This document shows, piece by piece, positions 38,952 through 50,668 of a DNA stretch of 64,000 nucleotides. The position numbers and the translations under genes were made by a program. Source of the DNA: Calothrix sp. C42_A2020_038 (GTDB lineage Bacteria; Cyanobacteriota; Cyanobacteriia; Cyanobacteriales; Nostocaceae); assembly GCA_015272395.1 (NCBI GenBank), contig JACYLQ010000026.1, positions 62,001 through 126,000 on the forward strand, in the 5' to 3' direction. How positions within the stretch are numbered: the stretch's first letter is position 1; each line of letters opens with the position of its first letter. The notes beneath the pieces were generated by a model. It was not told the DNA's origin. It ran no database searches and saw only the letters and a program-made list of their open reading frames with translations.

Positions 38952-40166
38952 GTGAGGAAAGAAAACTTTTCAGTTAACCTCATAAATACACGTATATTAT
39001 TTTTCACACTAAATTACAATTTTCACACTTCTGTGCCATTAAAATATGCCCTAGTACATGAATGGCTTACACCAAAAGCCACTGGCGGTTCAGAACTTGT
39101 TGTCCATGAAATTCTGAACCACGTTGATGCTGACTTGTATGCTCTAATTGATTTTGAATCTCGAAACCCTGATAGTTACTTGTATAAACGCCAAATTGGC
39201 ACAACCTTTCTCCAACATTTTCCTTATTCAGAGAAAGGCGTACAAAAATATCTGCCTTTAATGCCATTAGCAATTGAGCAACTAGACTTGCGGTCTTATG
39301 ACGTAATACTCTCTTCATCACATGCAGTTGCCAAAGGTATATTAACGAGTCCACAGCAACTACACATTTGCTATTGTCACAGTCCCATGCGTTATGCTTG
39401 GGATTTAACGTTTGATTACTTAAATGCAAGTAATCTTGGACACGGCGCCGCTGGGTGGATGTCTCGTTATTTACTGCATCGCTTGCGTCAGTGGGATGTA
39501 ATCAGCGCCAATCGCGTGGATTACTTTATTGCGAATTCCCACCATACGCGCGCACGTATCTGGCGTTGTTATCGTCGCGAAGCTTCAGTAATTTACCCAC
39601 CTGTCAATGTCGATAAATTTCCATTTTCAGCTAAAAAAGAAGACTTTTACCTAATTGTTTCCCGTTTAGTAAGCTATAAACAAGTATCTTTAATTGTTAA
39701 AGCATTTAATCAACTTCAAAAACCCTTGGTTATTATTGGCACAGGACCAGAAATGAAAAAAATACAACAGATATCAAACCCGAATATCAATATACTGGGA
39801 TGGCAGCCAGATGATGTGGTCAAAAAATATATGTCCACAGCCAAGGCTTTTGTGTATGCAGCATGTGAAGATTTTGGCATTGCTCTGGTTGAAGCTCAAG
39901 CTTGTGGTACCCCAGTCATCGCTTATGGTGCTGGTGGTGCTTTAGAAACTGTGCGGGATGTTCGCTCCTCACCACCCGGTACTGGTACGGGAGTCCTATT
40001 TAAAACTCAAACAGAAGCAGAAATGATTGAAGCAGTAAAAGAATTTGAAAGCTGTATTGGGAAGTTCGATCCCGAATATGCCAGAGAACATGCTGCTCAA
40101 TTTGACAGGAGTGTTTTCGCACGTCGCTTTGTTGAGTTTTTAAATGGGTGCGAAGAAAAAAAATAA
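38952..40166 (+). CDS. Glycosyltransferase family 4
   Basis: ALVHEWLTPKATGGSELVVHEIL, FYLIVSRLVSYKQVSLIVKAF, EDFGIALVEAQACGTPVIAYGAGGALETV. Confidence 0.92.
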   Translation: MRKENFSVNLINTRILFFTLNYNFHTSVPLKYALVHEWLTPKATGGSELVVHEILNHVDADLYALIDFESRNPDSYLYKRQIGTTFLQHFPYSEKGVQKYLPLMPLAIEQLDLRSYDVILSSSHAVAKGILTSPQQLHICYCHSPMRYAWDLTFDYLNASNLGHGAAGWMSRYLLHRLRQWDVISANRVDYFIANSHHTRARIWRCYRREASVIYPPVNVDKFPFSAKKEDFYLIVSRLVSYKQVSLIVKAFNQLQKPLVIIGTGPEMKKIQQISNPNINILGWQPDDVVKKYMSTAKAFVYAACEDFGIALVEAQACGTPVIAYGAGGALETVRDVRSSPPGTGTGVLFKTQTEAEMIEAVKEFESCIGKFDPEYAREHAAQFDRSVFARRFVEFLNGCEEKK

Positions 40167-40280
40167 GGAAACCTAGTTTATGAAGTCTTGATTGGTATGC
40201 TTTTGGTAATAAGTCCCCAGAGGCGCCAACCAAAAAGCTTTAAGATTGGGACTATGTGTGGTGTGGAATTATAAAGGAGT

Positions 40281-41033
40281 ATGATGACTGCCCAGAGCTC
40301 ACTCCTCTCCGGTAAACGAAACCAAAGGCAAACGGCTAGCGCGTCTCCTACGCGCAGTATTATAAAACGGGGTCAACCAAAAAAGATACTATCGCCTTTG
40401 CCTTTTGAGAGTATCAACGGAGAGTTTGCCAAGCGATTGTTTGACATAACGTTCTCGTTATTCATGCTGGTAGCTTTTTCCCCTGTATACCTGCTGTTAG
40501 CCTTGCTTATTGCAATTAGCTCAGAAGGTCCAATTTTTTATATTCAAGAACGAGTCGGGAAAAACTATAAAAAGTTTAATTGTATAAAATTTCGTACAAT
40601 GGTGAGCAATGCTGACGAAATTCTAATGCAAATGATGCAAACCTCACCGCAGTTACGGCAGGAGTTTGAGTCTAATTTTAAACTCAAACACGACCCTAGA
40701 ATTACGCTTATTGGTCGCTTTTTGCGAATAACTAGCCTAGATGAATTCCCTCAGTTTTGGAATGTATTGATGGGGGATATGAGTGTTGTTGGTCCACGGC
40801 CATTAGTAGAGGAAGAACTACCTAAGTATGGCTGTCACATCGAACAAATCTTAACTATCCGACCTGGCATAACAGGGTTGTGGCAGGTTTCTGGACGCAA
40901 TGACATTCCTTACCCTAGGCGAGTTCAGATCGACCTGCATTATGTAAAATTTAGGACATTCTGGCTTGATTTATGGATTGTTTTGAAGACTGTTGGAGTA
41001 GTCATTATACCCAAGGATAACGGGGCATACTAG
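40281..41033 (+). CDS. Sugar transferase (undecaprenyl-phosphate sugar phosphotransferase type)
   Basis: KRLFDITFSLFMLVAFSPVYLLLALLIAISSEGPIFYIQERVGKN, KFRTM, LDEFPQFWNVLMGDMSVVGPRP, RPGITGLWQVSGRN. Confidence 0.95.
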   Translation: MMTAQSSLLSGKRNQRQTASASPTRSIIKRGQPKKILSPLPFESINGEFAKRLFDITFSLFMLVAFSPVYLLLALLIAISSEGPIFYIQERVGKNYKKFNCIKFRTMVSNADEILMQMMQTSPQLRQEFESNFKLKHDPRITLIGRFLRITSLDEFPQFWNVLMGDMSVVGPRPLVEEELPKYGCHIEQILTIRPGITGLWQVSGRNDIPYPRRVQIDLHYVKFRTFWLDLWIVLKTVGVVIIPKDNGAY

Positions 41034-41433
41034 AAGTAAAAATGTATATTTTTGATTGTATCTGTAGAGTATATTTTTGCTTTACAGATATTTATTTTTT
41101 CGGAATAGGGAACTCTTATCATTTCTTCGCTAATACCTATGCTGAATCCCCAATATTGACTAATTCTTTACAATTACATCAGAAATATAAAGTTTTGATA
41201 AATATGAAGCAAAACTTGCTGAGTCAATTAACACTTCGTAGTTAAGCTTAGAGGGTTCAGTTACGAAAAATATAACCATAAGTGAATGTACTGAAATATT
41301 TTCGTATATGCAGCTAATAATTAGTAGCTTTCCCATTGGGAAATAAAGCTATCACTTGCTAGGTTGTATCAGGTTGTATATTGTCTATTACTTTACATTA
41401 GTAAATAACAGCAGATAACAAGGGATATAGAGC

Positions 41434-42513
41434 ATGACGCAAAGAAAGCGAGCGCTGATAACAGGTATCACAGGGCAAGATGGTTCGTACTTGAGTGAGT
41501 TTTTGCTTGAGCAAGGTTATGAAGTTCACGGTGTAATCCGTCGTACTTCAACTTTCAATACTGACCGTATCGACCACATGTACGAAGACCCTCACAAGGA
41601 GGGAGTACGTTTGTTTTTACATTATGGCGATTTGACGGATGGTACCACATTGCGTCGCATTTTAGAGGAAGTTCAACCTGTAGAAATTTACAACCTCGGC
41701 GCCCAATCCCATGTACGTGTTAGCTTTGATTCACCTGAGTATACTGTTGATTCTGTAGGTGTAGGAACTTTGCGTCTGTTAGAAGCAATTCGCGACTACC
41801 AACAGCGTACAGGCATTCAAGTACGCTTTTACCAAGCAGGATCATCAGAAATGTACGGTTTAGTGCAAGCTGTACCCCAAAGCGAAACAACTCCGTTTTA
41901 TCCCCGTAGCCCATATGCTTGTGCTAAGGTTTACGCTCACTGGCAAACAGTGAATTATCGTGAATCTTACAATATGTTCGCCTGCAACGGTATTTTATTT
42001 AATCACGAGTCACCACGTCGTGGAGAAACTTTTGTAACTCGCAAAATTACGATGGCAGTTGCCCGAATTGTAGCGGGTAAGCAGAAAAAGCTATACATGG
42101 GTAATTTGGATTCTAAGCGTGACTGGGGTTACGCAAAGGATTATGTTCGTGCGATGTGGTTAATGCTGCAAAAAGATGCTCCTGATGATTATGTAATTGC
42201 CACTGGTGAAACCCATACAGTGCGAGAGTTTTTAGAGCGTGCATTCGGTTATGTCAATTTGAATTGGGAAAATTACGTTGAATTTGACGAGCGTTACCTA
42301 CGTCCAGCAGAAGTTGATTTATTGATTGGTGATTCGACAAAAGCACGTCAACAGTTAGGATGGGAACCATCTGTAACATTTGAGGGACTTGTAGAGTTGA
42401 TGGTTGAAGCTGACCTACAAGCATTAGGCATTACTTCACCCAATAACAGCGAAGCCCAAACTACTCGTGATATAGCAACCGTTCGCCAAGAACTTGGTGC
42501 TTTACACTTTTAG
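41434..42513 (+). CDS. gmd: GDP-mannose 4,6-dehydratase
   Basis: [78 protein letters not shown]. Confidence 0.97.
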   Translation: MTQRKRALITGITGQDGSYLSEFLLEQGYEVHGVIRRTSTFNTDRIDHMYEDPHKEGVRLFLHYGDLTDGTTLRRILEEVQPVEIYNLGAQSHVRVSFDSPEYTVDSVGVGTLRLLEAIRDYQQRTGIQVRFYQAGSSEMYGLVQAVPQSETTPFYPRSPYACAKVYAHWQTVNYRESYNMFACNGILFNHESPRRGETFVTRKITMAVARIVAGKQKKLYMGNLDSKRDWGYAKDYVRAMWLMLQKDAPDDYVIATGETHTVREFLERAFGYVNLNWENYVEFDERYLRPAEVDLLIGDSTKARQQLGWEPSVTFEGLVELMVEADLQALGITSPNNSEAQTTRDIATVRQELGALHF

Positions 42514-42660
42514 ATTTTAGATTTTAGATTACCATAAGCGGAAATACGAGCAGATTATAGATTTTGAAACAGCATCATATAAATGTAATCTGATTCGCTA
42601 ACAGAATCTAAAATCCCAAAATCCCAAAATCCCAAAATCCGAAAATCTAAAATCCAAAAT
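42507..42660. repeat. TTTTAGA heptad block (left) and TCCCAAAA/TCTAAAA heptads (right) between gmd and fcl
   Basis: ACTTTTAGATTTTAGATTTTAGATT ... ATCTAAAATCCCAAAATCCCAAAATCCCAAAATCCGAAAATCTAAAATCCAAAAT. Confidence 0.8.
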
Positions 42661-42663
42661 TGT

Positions 42664-43605
42664 ATGACTGGCTTAGAGTTAAATAATAAACGGATTCTCG
42701 TAACCGGTGGTGCTGGTTTTCTTGGTAAGCGGGTAATAGATCAGTTATGCAAAGCTGGTGCAAATCCTGACAAGATTACCGTAGCGCGTTCGCGAGAGTT
42801 TGATTTACGTCAAATGGAAGCCTGTAAACGCGCTGTAGACCAACAGGATATTGTCATCCATCTAGCAGCACATGTTGGTGGTATTGGTTTGAACCGCGAA
42901 AAACCAGCAGAGTTGTTTTACGACAACTTAATGATGGGAACCCAGTTAATTCATGCTGCTTACGAAACTGGTGTAGAAAAGTTTGTTTGTGTTGGTACTA
43001 TCTGTGCTTATCCAAAGTTTACGCCAGTACCATTCAAAGAAGATGATATTTGGAATGGCTACCCAGAAGAAACTAATGCACCTTACGGTATTGCTAAGAA
43101 AGCTTTACTAGTTCAACTGCAAGCCTACCGTCAACAGTACGGCTTTAATGGAATTTACTTACTTCCTGTTAACTTGTACGGTCCAGAAGATAACTTTGAC
43201 CCCAGAAGTTCACACGTTATCCCAGCTTTAATTCGTAAAGTTCAAGAAGCACAAGCAAGAGGTGACAAGCAACTTCCTGTTTGGGGTGATGGAACTCCTA
43301 CGCGCGAGTTTCTTTATTCTGAAGATGCTGCACGCGGTATCGTGATGGGAACTCAGTTTTATAATGACTCTGAACCTGTAAACTTAGGTACAGGGTATGA
43401 AATTTCCATCAAAGATTTAATCACTCTGATTTGTAAGTTGATGGAATTTGACGGCGAAATAATCTGGGAAACCGACAAACCCAATGGTCAACCTCGTCGC
43501 TGTTTAGATACCGAACGAGCTAAATCTTTTGGTTTTACTGCTCAAGTTGGGTTTGAAGAAGGCTTAAAAAATACCATCAACTGGTGGCGCCAGAACGCCC
43601 AGTAA
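42664..43605 (+). CDS. fcl: GDP-L-fucose synthase
   Basis: [69 protein letters not shown]. Confidence 0.96.
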   Translation: MTGLELNNKRILVTGGAGFLGKRVIDQLCKAGANPDKITVARSREFDLRQMEACKRAVDQQDIVIHLAAHVGGIGLNREKPAELFYDNLMMGTQLIHAAYETGVEKFVCVGTICAYPKFTPVPFKEDDIWNGYPEETNAPYGIAKKALLVQLQAYRQQYGFNGIYLLPVNLYGPEDNFDPRSSHVIPALIRKVQEAQARGDKQLPVWGDGTPTREFLYSEDAARGIVMGTQFYNDSEPVNLGTGYEISIKDLITLICKLMEFDGEIIWETDKPNGQPRRCLDTERAKSFGFTAQVGFEEGLKNTINWWRQNAQ

Positions 43606-43790
43606 ATTCACAAATTAGCTATCAATATAGATATTTTTTGAAATGTTCACAATTTGTGGACATTTTTGTCTTATTAAACTCGAACTAGATTCACTTATAG
43701 TCAACTGTCCACTTGTTTAACAAATCTTAACCTTTCTAAGATACTCCTAATAGTTAAGTAATAAGACAAAAAATTGAGGCATAGAAAACC

Positions 43791-45119
43791 GTGCGTCTAA
43801 TTAATCAAGTTATTAGTGCAATACTTTTCAGTTTATTAATTGTAGGTGGTTGTACTCCAGGAAATACTTCAGGTCAAGGCAATGTGATATTTATTCACCC
43901 CGATGGTGCAAGTGTTTCACATTGGGGCGCCGGACGTATGGTACATTACGGTCCAGATGGTAGATTAAATTGGGATAAGATGTCCAACTTAGGTGTATAC
44001 CTAGGACACATGAAAAACCAACTTACTGCCACATCGAATGGTGGTGCGGTAACTCACGCAACGGGGGTAAAAGTAAACGCTGACTCATTTGGGTTAGATG
44101 AAAATTTGAGACCAGTAATTGCAGCATCTGGGAAAGACCAAACTATCATCCAAGAAGCAATTGCTGCAGGGAAAAGCACAGCTATCATTAACTCTGGGAT
44201 GATTCACGAACCAGGTACAGCTGCCTTTGTTGCCAAGGTTCCCACTAGACGCAACTTTGCCGAAATTACCAAGCAAGTTGTTGAGTCAAATGTGGATATT
44301 ATCTTGGGAGGTGGTGAGATGTGGTATTTACCACAAGGAACCGCAGGAAGACACACCACAGCAGAACAAAGTCAGCGCGTGGATGGTGTAAATCTAATTG
44401 AAGTTGCCAAACAGAAAGGATATACAGTTGTATACACCAGCGATGAATTATTGAAATTACCGTCTAATACTCAAAAGATACTAGGTATATTTGCGGCAGA
44501 TGATACTTACAATGATGCAACTGAAGAACAATTAAAACAAGAAAATAAAAGTTTATACGTACCAACAGCGCCTACAGTTGCCCAGATGCTTGACGTAACT
44601 TTGAAAAACTTAGCTGCAAAGAATAAAAATTTTATAGTGGTGTTGGAAGAAGAAGGTACTGATAACTTTGCCAACTATAATAATGCTGTAGGCACAATAG
44701 AAGCACTCAAGCGCGCGGATGATGCGATTGGTGTTGCAATGAAGTTTGTTGAGAGTAACCCGAACACTCTCATTCTTACAGCGGCTGATAGTGATGCTGG
44801 AGGTATGGAAGTTATAGGTGTTACAGAGAATAGTTTTCCCTTTGATAAACCCGTACCAGAGAAAAGTGAAAATGGCGCACCTTGGGATGGTAAAGAAGGT
44901 ACGGGAACTCCACCTTTTGTTTCGGCGCCGGATAAACAAGGTAAGCGGTTTCCTTTTGCCGTTGGTTGGTCATCGGGGGGAGATAATGCCGGTTCGATAG
45001 TTTCTAAAGCACATGGTTTGAATGCTGATAAGTTACCCAATACCCTAGATAATACCGATATTTATCGTTTGATGTATTTGACGTTGTTCGGTAAAGAAAT
45101 ACAGCCATACACGAGTTAG
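43791..45119 (+). CDS. Alkaline phosphatase (PhoA-type), lipoprotein signal
   Basis: GTG start, lipobox IVGGCT, FIHPDGASVSHWGAGRM, LTATSNGGAVTHATGVK, AADSDAGGMEV. Confidence 0.9.
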   Translation: MRLINQVISAILFSLLIVGGCTPGNTSGQGNVIFIHPDGASVSHWGAGRMVHYGPDGRLNWDKMSNLGVYLGHMKNQLTATSNGGAVTHATGVKVNADSFGLDENLRPVIAASGKDQTIIQEAIAAGKSTAIINSGMIHEPGTAAFVAKVPTRRNFAEITKQVVESNVDIILGGGEMWYLPQGTAGRHTTAEQSQRVDGVNLIEVAKQKGYTVVYTSDELLKLPSNTQKILGIFAADDTYNDATEEQLKQENKSLYVPTAPTVAQMLDVTLKNLAAKNKNFIVVLEEEGTDNFANYNNAVGTIEALKRADDAIGVAMKFVESNPNTLILTAADSDAGGMEVIGVTENSFPFDKPVPEKSENGAPWDGKEGTGTPPFVSAPDKQGKRFPFAVGWSSGGDNAGSIVSKAHGLNADKLPNTLDNTDIYRLMYLTLFGKEIQPYTS

Positions 45120-45354
45120 AATGTGAACTACCCCACCGCTCTCGTCGGATGGGGCCGCATCTTGGATTTGCGTCCGCGAATTTAGTTAAAAGTAAAGCTG
45201 AAAGCCTGCTTTTTACAAAATATAGCTAAAAATTTCTTTTGGTTGTGTTTTGTTTATACTTTTTGGGAACTCTATATTTAGCAAAAGCTTTCGACTAATG
45301 AAATCATTTGCTTAAATGACCAATAATTCCTGATTTTTGCTTAATACTGAATTT

Positions 45355-45822
45355 ATGCCAAGACCTAGTTTCTCCAAAAATCGCAGCGCTAGTAAAGTTG
45401 CTCTCGAAACCGATGTTGCTAACGCAGTGATTGGTATTTTCTCTGCCTTTGTTGATGAAGAAGGTTTTAGTGAAGAAGAAGCTTACGCTATAGCTGAAAT
45501 GCTTGCTGCTTCTACTCAATTTGAAGACTACTCAGAAGAAGATTTGCAAGAAATTGTAGACAAAGCGATAGAAGTGTTCGACCAAGAAGGTGCTGCAGGT
45601 GCAATGGAATTAGCAATTGCATCATTCAATACCAATGCAGAACGCGAAATGGCTTACATAACAGCACTTTGTGTAGTTGCTGTCGATGGTGAAGTACCAC
45701 CCAGTGAAGAAGAATACATTGCTGACATCCAACAAGCTCTAAATATTTCAGATGCGCGCGCTGAAGAGATTATGGATGATTTATTTACTGAGTACGAAGA
45801 AGACGAAGAAGACGAAGAATAA
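45355..45822 (+). CDS. Acidic TerB-like protein
   Basis: Duplicated acidic helices, AYITALCVVAVDGEVPPSEEEYIADIQQALNIS (TerB-like), C-terminal EEDEEDEE. Confidence 0.65.
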   Translation: MPRPSFSKNRSASKVALETDVANAVIGIFSAFVDEEGFSEEEAYAIAEMLAASTQFEDYSEEDLQEIVDKAIEVFDQEGAAGAMELAIASFNTNAEREMAYITALCVVAVDGEVPPSEEEYIADIQQALNISDARAEEIMDDLFTEYEEDEEDEE

Positions 45823-45830
45823 TTACTCAT

Positions 45831-45872
45831 ATTCCCAATTTATTTAATAAATTTATTTAATAAATTGGGAAT
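45831..45872 (+). terminator. 42-bp near-perfect palindrome ATTCCCAATTTATT...AATAAATTGGGAAT
   Basis: Inverted repeat beginning 9 bp after the 45355..45822 stop. Confidence 0.6.
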
Positions 45873-46212
45873 CTAAAAATATTGCTTCAGGTGCAAAATT
45901 TATCATTTATTTACAAAAAATATTTACAAAAAAGGCAGATGAGATGGCAGAAGGAAATAAAGTATCAATAAAAACTTTAGTTCTGGAGTTTCATGCAATT
46001 TAAATCAATAATTATACTGAGATTGCTGACAACGAGGCATAAAAAATCATGGTTTCAATTGCACTATGAACACGGGTGGGTGCCTTCTGCTCTTTGCCTG
46101 AGCGCATACATAGATACCTTCTGAATTGAGATATTTTAATGTTACCTGTTAAACACAGAAACACTAAGTATCTATATATAGTCTTAACTATAGTTGAAAT
46201 CGGCTTTGATTT

Positions 46213-47043
46213 ATGAGAAAAGGCACCTTTGTATTCCCTACTTATGTCTTGGTTGGATTAATATTAACAATTTTACTAAGTATTAGTACTCCCGCAACGC
46301 CAATAGCTGATTTGAATACAAATTTTATTTACCCAGCAAAAGGAGTAATATCGCGCGGTTTTCGTAAATTCCAGCACGAGGGTATTGATATTGCTGGCGC
46401 CACTGGAACACCAATTTACGCTGCGGCTGCGGGTAAAGTTATTAAAGCTGGCTGGGATGATTGGGGATTGGGTAATGCCTTGAGCATTCAACATCCTAAC
46501 GGTAAAGTTACGGTTTATGGTCACAATCACCGTTTGTTGGTTAGTAAAGGGCAGCAAATTAACCAAGGTCAAATAATTGCAGAGATGGGGTCTACTGGTA
46601 ATAGTTCTGGACCCCATCTTCATTTTGAAATATACACTAGTCAGCGTGTAGCTGTTGACCCCATCAGCTTTTTACCTGCACAAGGTGTTACTAATGCTAG
46701 TTCTAATATGCCTCAAAAACGGCAGTTACCACTTACTAAAGTTGGTGTTTCCAATTCTAATCATCTCTGTAACGGTACAACTTTAATTTCTGGTGAAACC
46801 GAAAACGCACGTGTAAAGGTTTGTCTAGAAAACAGTCAATTGTTTTATATTGGCGAATTAAAACAAAACCCTAATCAACCTGTTAAACTACCTGCACGAA
46901 ACGTAAGCGATTCAAAATATCGTGCCGAAAATGGTAGTTTTTCTTACTTTGTCACTCCACAAGGAGTTGAAATTTGGCGTAACGGGCGCCGCTTTCGCAA
47001 CGACATATTTTATACAAATCAAAACTTTGTAAATCAACTTTGA
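46213..47043 (+). CDS. M23 family metallopeptidase
   Basis: RGFRKFQHEGIDIAGATGTPIYAAAAGKV ... GHNHRLLVSKGQQINQGQIIAEMGSTGNSSGPHLHFEIY. Confidence 0.92.
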   Translation: MRKGTFVFPTYVLVGLILTILLSISTPATPIADLNTNFIYPAKGVISRGFRKFQHEGIDIAGATGTPIYAAAAGKVIKAGWDDWGLGNALSIQHPNGKVTVYGHNHRLLVSKGQQINQGQIIAEMGSTGNSSGPHLHFEIYTSQRVAVDPISFLPAQGVTNASSNMPQKRQLPLTKVGVSNSNHLCNGTTLISGETENARVKVCLENSQLFYIGELKQNPNQPVKLPARNVSDSKYRAENGSFSYFVTPQGVEIWRNGRRFRNDIFYTNQNFVNQL

Positions 47044-47407
47044 CTACGGTTCAGTTAGAGCCGAAATCCAACCTAAAATTATACTTAATTGAAAATGTAT
47101 TTTTTATACATTTGTTTTACTAAGATTAAGTACGATTACGATTCCTAGAGGATAAACTAAATGCAAAAATATCCTCTAGGAAAATAATTCTTAAAAATAA
47201 ATTGCCTCAATGAGTAGCAACTAAAGCACAGCTTTTCTGTATGGGATAAAATTTAAGCTTTACACATCTCAACAAAGAACATGATCATAAGCTGATGTGC
47301 AGCTAAATTGTATAATGCGAAAGGTAAACCAGTGATGGAAGAAATACCCATAAAACAAAGTCCACTATACAATTTTAATCATACAGTGGACTTATTAGTT
47401 TTCCTTA

Positions 47408-47789
47408 TGGATCTGGGCAGAATCGAACTGCCGTCCGAAATAGGTATTAACTTTCGTATCGTTCACAGGTTTAGCCTATCTTACCCTCAAGGCGGGAATC
47501 GTTCATTATCCCGAACGGTAGGATGCTCTGGTAAAGTCTTTGCTAACTAGTCCACCAGAGGAAACTTGTTAGCGCATCCGTTGGGGGTTGTCCCTAGCTC
47601 TTAACGGAGTCAAACTAGGAACGCTCGAACCTGAAAGAGGCTATTAGGCAGCTACTAGGGCTTCCTTACGAGCAAATTTTACGATGTTGTTTGCATCTAT
47701 TGTTTTGAGCCTTGATTTACGAGAGACACTCCCTCTCGACCTGCATCAACGAACAGCTTTCGCTACCCCGTCGAAACCAGTACAGACCC
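47408..47789 (-). ncRNA. ssrA: Transfer-messenger RNA (tmRNA)
   Basis: 5' GGGTCTGTACTGGTTTCGACGGGG, tag reading frame GCAAACAACATCGTAAAATTTGCTCGTAAGGAAGCCCTAGTAGCTGCCTAA = ANNIVKFARKEALVAA*, and 3' GGCAGTTCGATTCTGCCCAGATCCA. Confidence 0.96.
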
Positions 47790-47841
47790 GTGTTATTTAG
47801 ATACTCTTATTGTAGTACAGGATTTCAAAAATTGCCACTGG

Positions 47842-47894
47842 CGATTTTAGATTTTAGATTTTAGATTCCAGAATCTAAAATCTAAAATCTAAAA
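47842..47894. repeat. TTTTAGA heptanucleotide repeat in inverted arrangement
   Basis: GATTTTAGATTTTAGATTTTAGATTCCAGAATCTAAAATCTAAAATCTAAAAT: near-perfect hairpin of heptamers. Confidence 0.85.
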
Positions 47895-48842
47895 TTATTT
47901 CAAAGCTTCGGCGCCACCAACAACCTCGAGAATTTCTTGGGTAATTGCAGCTTGACGAGCTTTGTTATATCCCAAAGTCAGAGTACCGATAAGTTGTGCA
48001 GCGTTATCGCTAGCGTTGCTCATCGCGGTCATGCGTGCAGCAAGTTCACTCGCTGCGGATTCTTGCAATGCGCGTAATAGCTGGTTACTGAGATATAGAG
48101 GTAGCAAAGAATCTAAAATTTGTACTGGGTCTTGCTCGAACAACATGTCACGAGGGAAAGCGCGTACCTCGGTTGTAACTTTTTCACGAGCGACTTCAAA
48201 CTGGCCACCACGAGTAGTAAGACGGAAAATTTCATCGTCTGCTGCTTCTAAACCTTGAGGGTCTAGAGGCAACAAAGTTTGTACAACTGGACGTGAACTT
48301 ACCAACGAAACAAACTTAGTGTATACCAACTCAATTCTGTCTACACTTTCGGATAAAAACAACGAAAGTAATTCATCAGCAATATTTGTAGCTTCAGTCG
48401 CAGTCGGAATTTGCTCTAAACCAGTAAAGTTAGCACTGATTGGATAGTCGCGGCGTTGGAAATATTGTGTAGCTTTACGTCCAACGATGACGAATTTATA
48501 ATTTACACCTTCTGCTTGAAGTTCTTTGGCACGGTTTTCCGCACGCTTAATAACGCTGGAATTGTAACCACCGCACAAACCTCGGTCTCCAGAAATAACT
48601 AATAACCCAACGGTTTTGACTTGGCGTTTTTTCAGCAGTGGTAGGTCTGCATCTTCAAACCGCAAGCGAGTTTGTAAACCGTAAAGTACTTGTGCTAAAC
48701 GGTCAGCAAAAGGACGTGTTGAAAGAACCTGTTCTTGCGCGCGTCGTACCCGTGCAGCAGCAACTAGACGCATCGCTTCGGTAATCTTTTTAGTATTTTT
48801 AACTGACTGAATGCGGTCGCGTATCGCCTTTAAGTTTGCCAT
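47895..48842 (-). CDS. atpG: ATP synthase F1 gamma subunit
   Basis: [58 protein letters not shown]. Confidence 0.97.
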   Translation of the reverse strand: MANLKAIRDRIQSVKNTKKITEAMRLVAAARVRRAQEQVLSTRPFADRLAQVLYGLQTRLRFEDADLPLLKKRQVKTVGLLVISGDRGLCGGYNSSVIKRAENRAKELQAEGVNYKFVIVGRKATQYFQRRDYPISANFTGLEQIPTATEATNIADELLSLFLSESVDRIELVYTKFVSLVSSRPVVQTLLPLDPQGLEAADDEIFRLTTRGGQFEVAREKVTTEVRAFPRDMLFEQDPVQILDSLLPLYLSNQLLRALQESAASELAARMTAMSNASDNAAQLIGTLTLGYNKARQAAITQEILEVVGGAEALK

Positions 48843-48847
48843 AGTCT

Positions 48848-49020
48848 GATTTTAGATTTTAGATTTTAGATTTTGGATTTTAGACTTGGGATTTGAAATC
48901 CAGATTCTGGATTTTAGATTTGGGGTCTGAAATTATAGATTTGGTATTTAATCCAAAATCTCAAATTATCTAATCCAAAATCCAAAATCTAAAATCCAAA
49001 ATAGTTTAATCCAAAATTTG
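48848..49020. repeat. TTTTAGA/TTTTGGA heptad block with inverted right half
   Basis: TTTTAGATTTTAGATTTTAGATTTTGGATTTTAGA... on the left, ...AATCCAAAATCCAAAATCTAAAATCCAAAAT on the right, between atpA and atpG. Confidence 0.85.
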
Positions 49021-49021
49021 T

Positions 49022-50536
49022 TTATGCTGTAAAGGTTTTCTTGTACTCAGCAATTCCTTCCTTGAGTGCTGCTTCTTCTGCTTCACCCATCACTTTAGAG
49101 GTTTGTACTGCTTGGGAGTATGCAGGTTTGCTGTTCTTCAAATACTCACGCAAGCCTTTTGTAAAGGTGCCTACCTTGTCAACAGGAATATCATCTAAGT
49201 AACCGTTGATACCAGCGTAAAGAATCGCAACTTGTTCAGCCACAGATAGAGGCGAGTTTTGGGGTTGCTTAAGAAGTTCACGTAAACGTGTACCGCGCGC
49301 TAACTGGTCTTGGGTAGTCTTATCTAAGTCGGATGCAAACTGTGCAAACGCTTGCAAGTCATCAAACTGCGCTAGTTCAAGTTTGATTTTACCTGCCACT
49401 TTTTTCATCGCTTTAGTTTGTGCTGCCGAACCTACCCGTGATACGGAGATACCTGGGTTTACAGCAGGACGAACACCAGCGTTAAACAAGTCAGAAGATA
49501 AGAATATTTGACCGTCGGTAATCGAAATTACGTTAGTAGGAATGTAAGCAGATACGTCACCTGCTTGAGTTTCAATAATTGGTAGAGCGGTCATGCTACC
49601 TGCACCGAGTTCATCACTGAGTTTCGCCGCTCGCTCTAACAAGCGAGAGTGAATGTAAAATACGTCACCAGGGTATGCTTCACGACCGGGTGGACGGCGG
49701 AGCAGCAAGGACATTTGGCGGTATGCAGCAGCTTGCTTGGACAAATCGTCATAGATAATTAGGGTTGCTTTGCCTTGATACATAAAGTACTCAGCAATTG
49801 CAGCTCCGGTGTAAGGCGCCAAGAATTGTAGAGGTGCTGGGTCAGAGGCATTGGCAGCAACGATAACGGTATAATCGAGGGCGCCTCGTTCTTGTAGTGT
49901 TTGAACAACGTTAGCTACAGTCGAAGCTTTTTGACCGATTGCAACGTAAACACAAATTACATTTTCTTCTTTTTGGTTAATAATAGTGTCGATCGCAACC
50001 GCAGTTTTACCAGTTTGACGGTCACCGATAATCAACTCACGCTGGCCTCGGCCGATGGGAATCATCGAGTCGATAGCAGTAATACCTGTTTGCAGGGGTT
50101 CGTGTACGGAACGACGAGCGATAATACCAGGCGCCATCGACTCAATCAAACGAGAATCAGTCGTTTTGATATCACCTTTGCCGTCGATAGGACGACCCAA
50201 AGCATCAACTACACGTCCAACAATCGCTTCACCCACAGGTACTTGAGCGATACGACCCGTAGCGGTAACTGTACTACCTTCTTGGATGTTCCGACCTTCA
50301 CCCATTAATACTGCACCAACGTTGTCTTCTTCTAAGTTGAGTGCAAGACCAATTGTACCGTCTTCAAACTCAAGCAGTTCACCTGCCATCGCTTTTTCTA
50401 AACCGTAAACACGGGCAACACCGTCACCGATTTGTAGTACGGTTCCAACATTAGCAGCTTTGACTTCTTGATCATATTGCTCAATTTGCTGCTGAATAAT
50501 ACTGCTAATTTCGTCAGGTCTAATTGAAATGCTCAT
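49022..50536 (-). CDS. atpA: ATP synthase F1 alpha subunit
   Basis: [59 protein letters not shown]. Confidence 0.98.
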   Translation of the reverse strand: MSISIRPDEISSIIQQQIEQYDQEVKAANVGTVLQIGDGVARVYGLEKAMAGELLEFEDGTIGLALNLEEDNVGAVLMGEGRNIQEGSTVTATGRIAQVPVGEAIVGRVVDALGRPIDGKGDIKTTDSRLIESMAPGIIARRSVHEPLQTGITAIDSMIPIGRGQRELIIGDRQTGKTAVAIDTIINQKEENVICVYVAIGQKASTVANVVQTLQERGALDYTVIVAANASDPAPLQFLAPYTGAAIAEYFMYQGKATLIIYDDLSKQAAAYRQMSLLLRRPPGREAYPGDVFYIHSRLLERAAKLSDELGAGSMTALPIIETQAGDVSAYIPTNVISITDGQIFLSSDLFNAGVRPAVNPGISVSRVGSAAQTKAMKKVAGKIKLELAQFDDLQAFAQFASDLDKTTQDQLARGTRLRELLKQPQNSPLSVAEQVAILYAGINGYLDDIPVDKVGTFTKGLREYLKNSKPAYSQAVQTSKVMGEAEEAALKEGIAEYKKTFTA

Positions 50537-50562
50537 ATTTCTATAGTTTGTGTTTTTAGACG

Positions 50563-50668
50563 AAGGATTTTAGATTTTGGATTTTATTTTGACTCTAGAT
50601 AACGCTTACCCTTAACCAAATTATTAGTAGCGCTAATCCAAAATCCGCAATCCAAAACCTAAAATCTT
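50563..50668. repeat. TTTTAGA/TTTTGGA heptad block with inverted right half between atpH and atpA
   Basis: GGATTTTAGATTTTGGATTTTATTTT ... AATCCAAAATCCGCAATCCAAAACCTAAAATCT. Confidence 0.75.

Noticed and set aside
46015-46120. GGTTTCAATTGCACTATGAACACGGGTGGGTGCC resembles a CRISPR-repeat start
   Set aside because: Occurs once with no repeat-spacer periodicity. No cas genes seen.
47308-47550. 80-aa plus-strand ORF
   Set aside because: Lies antisense over the tmRNA gene; low-quality translation.
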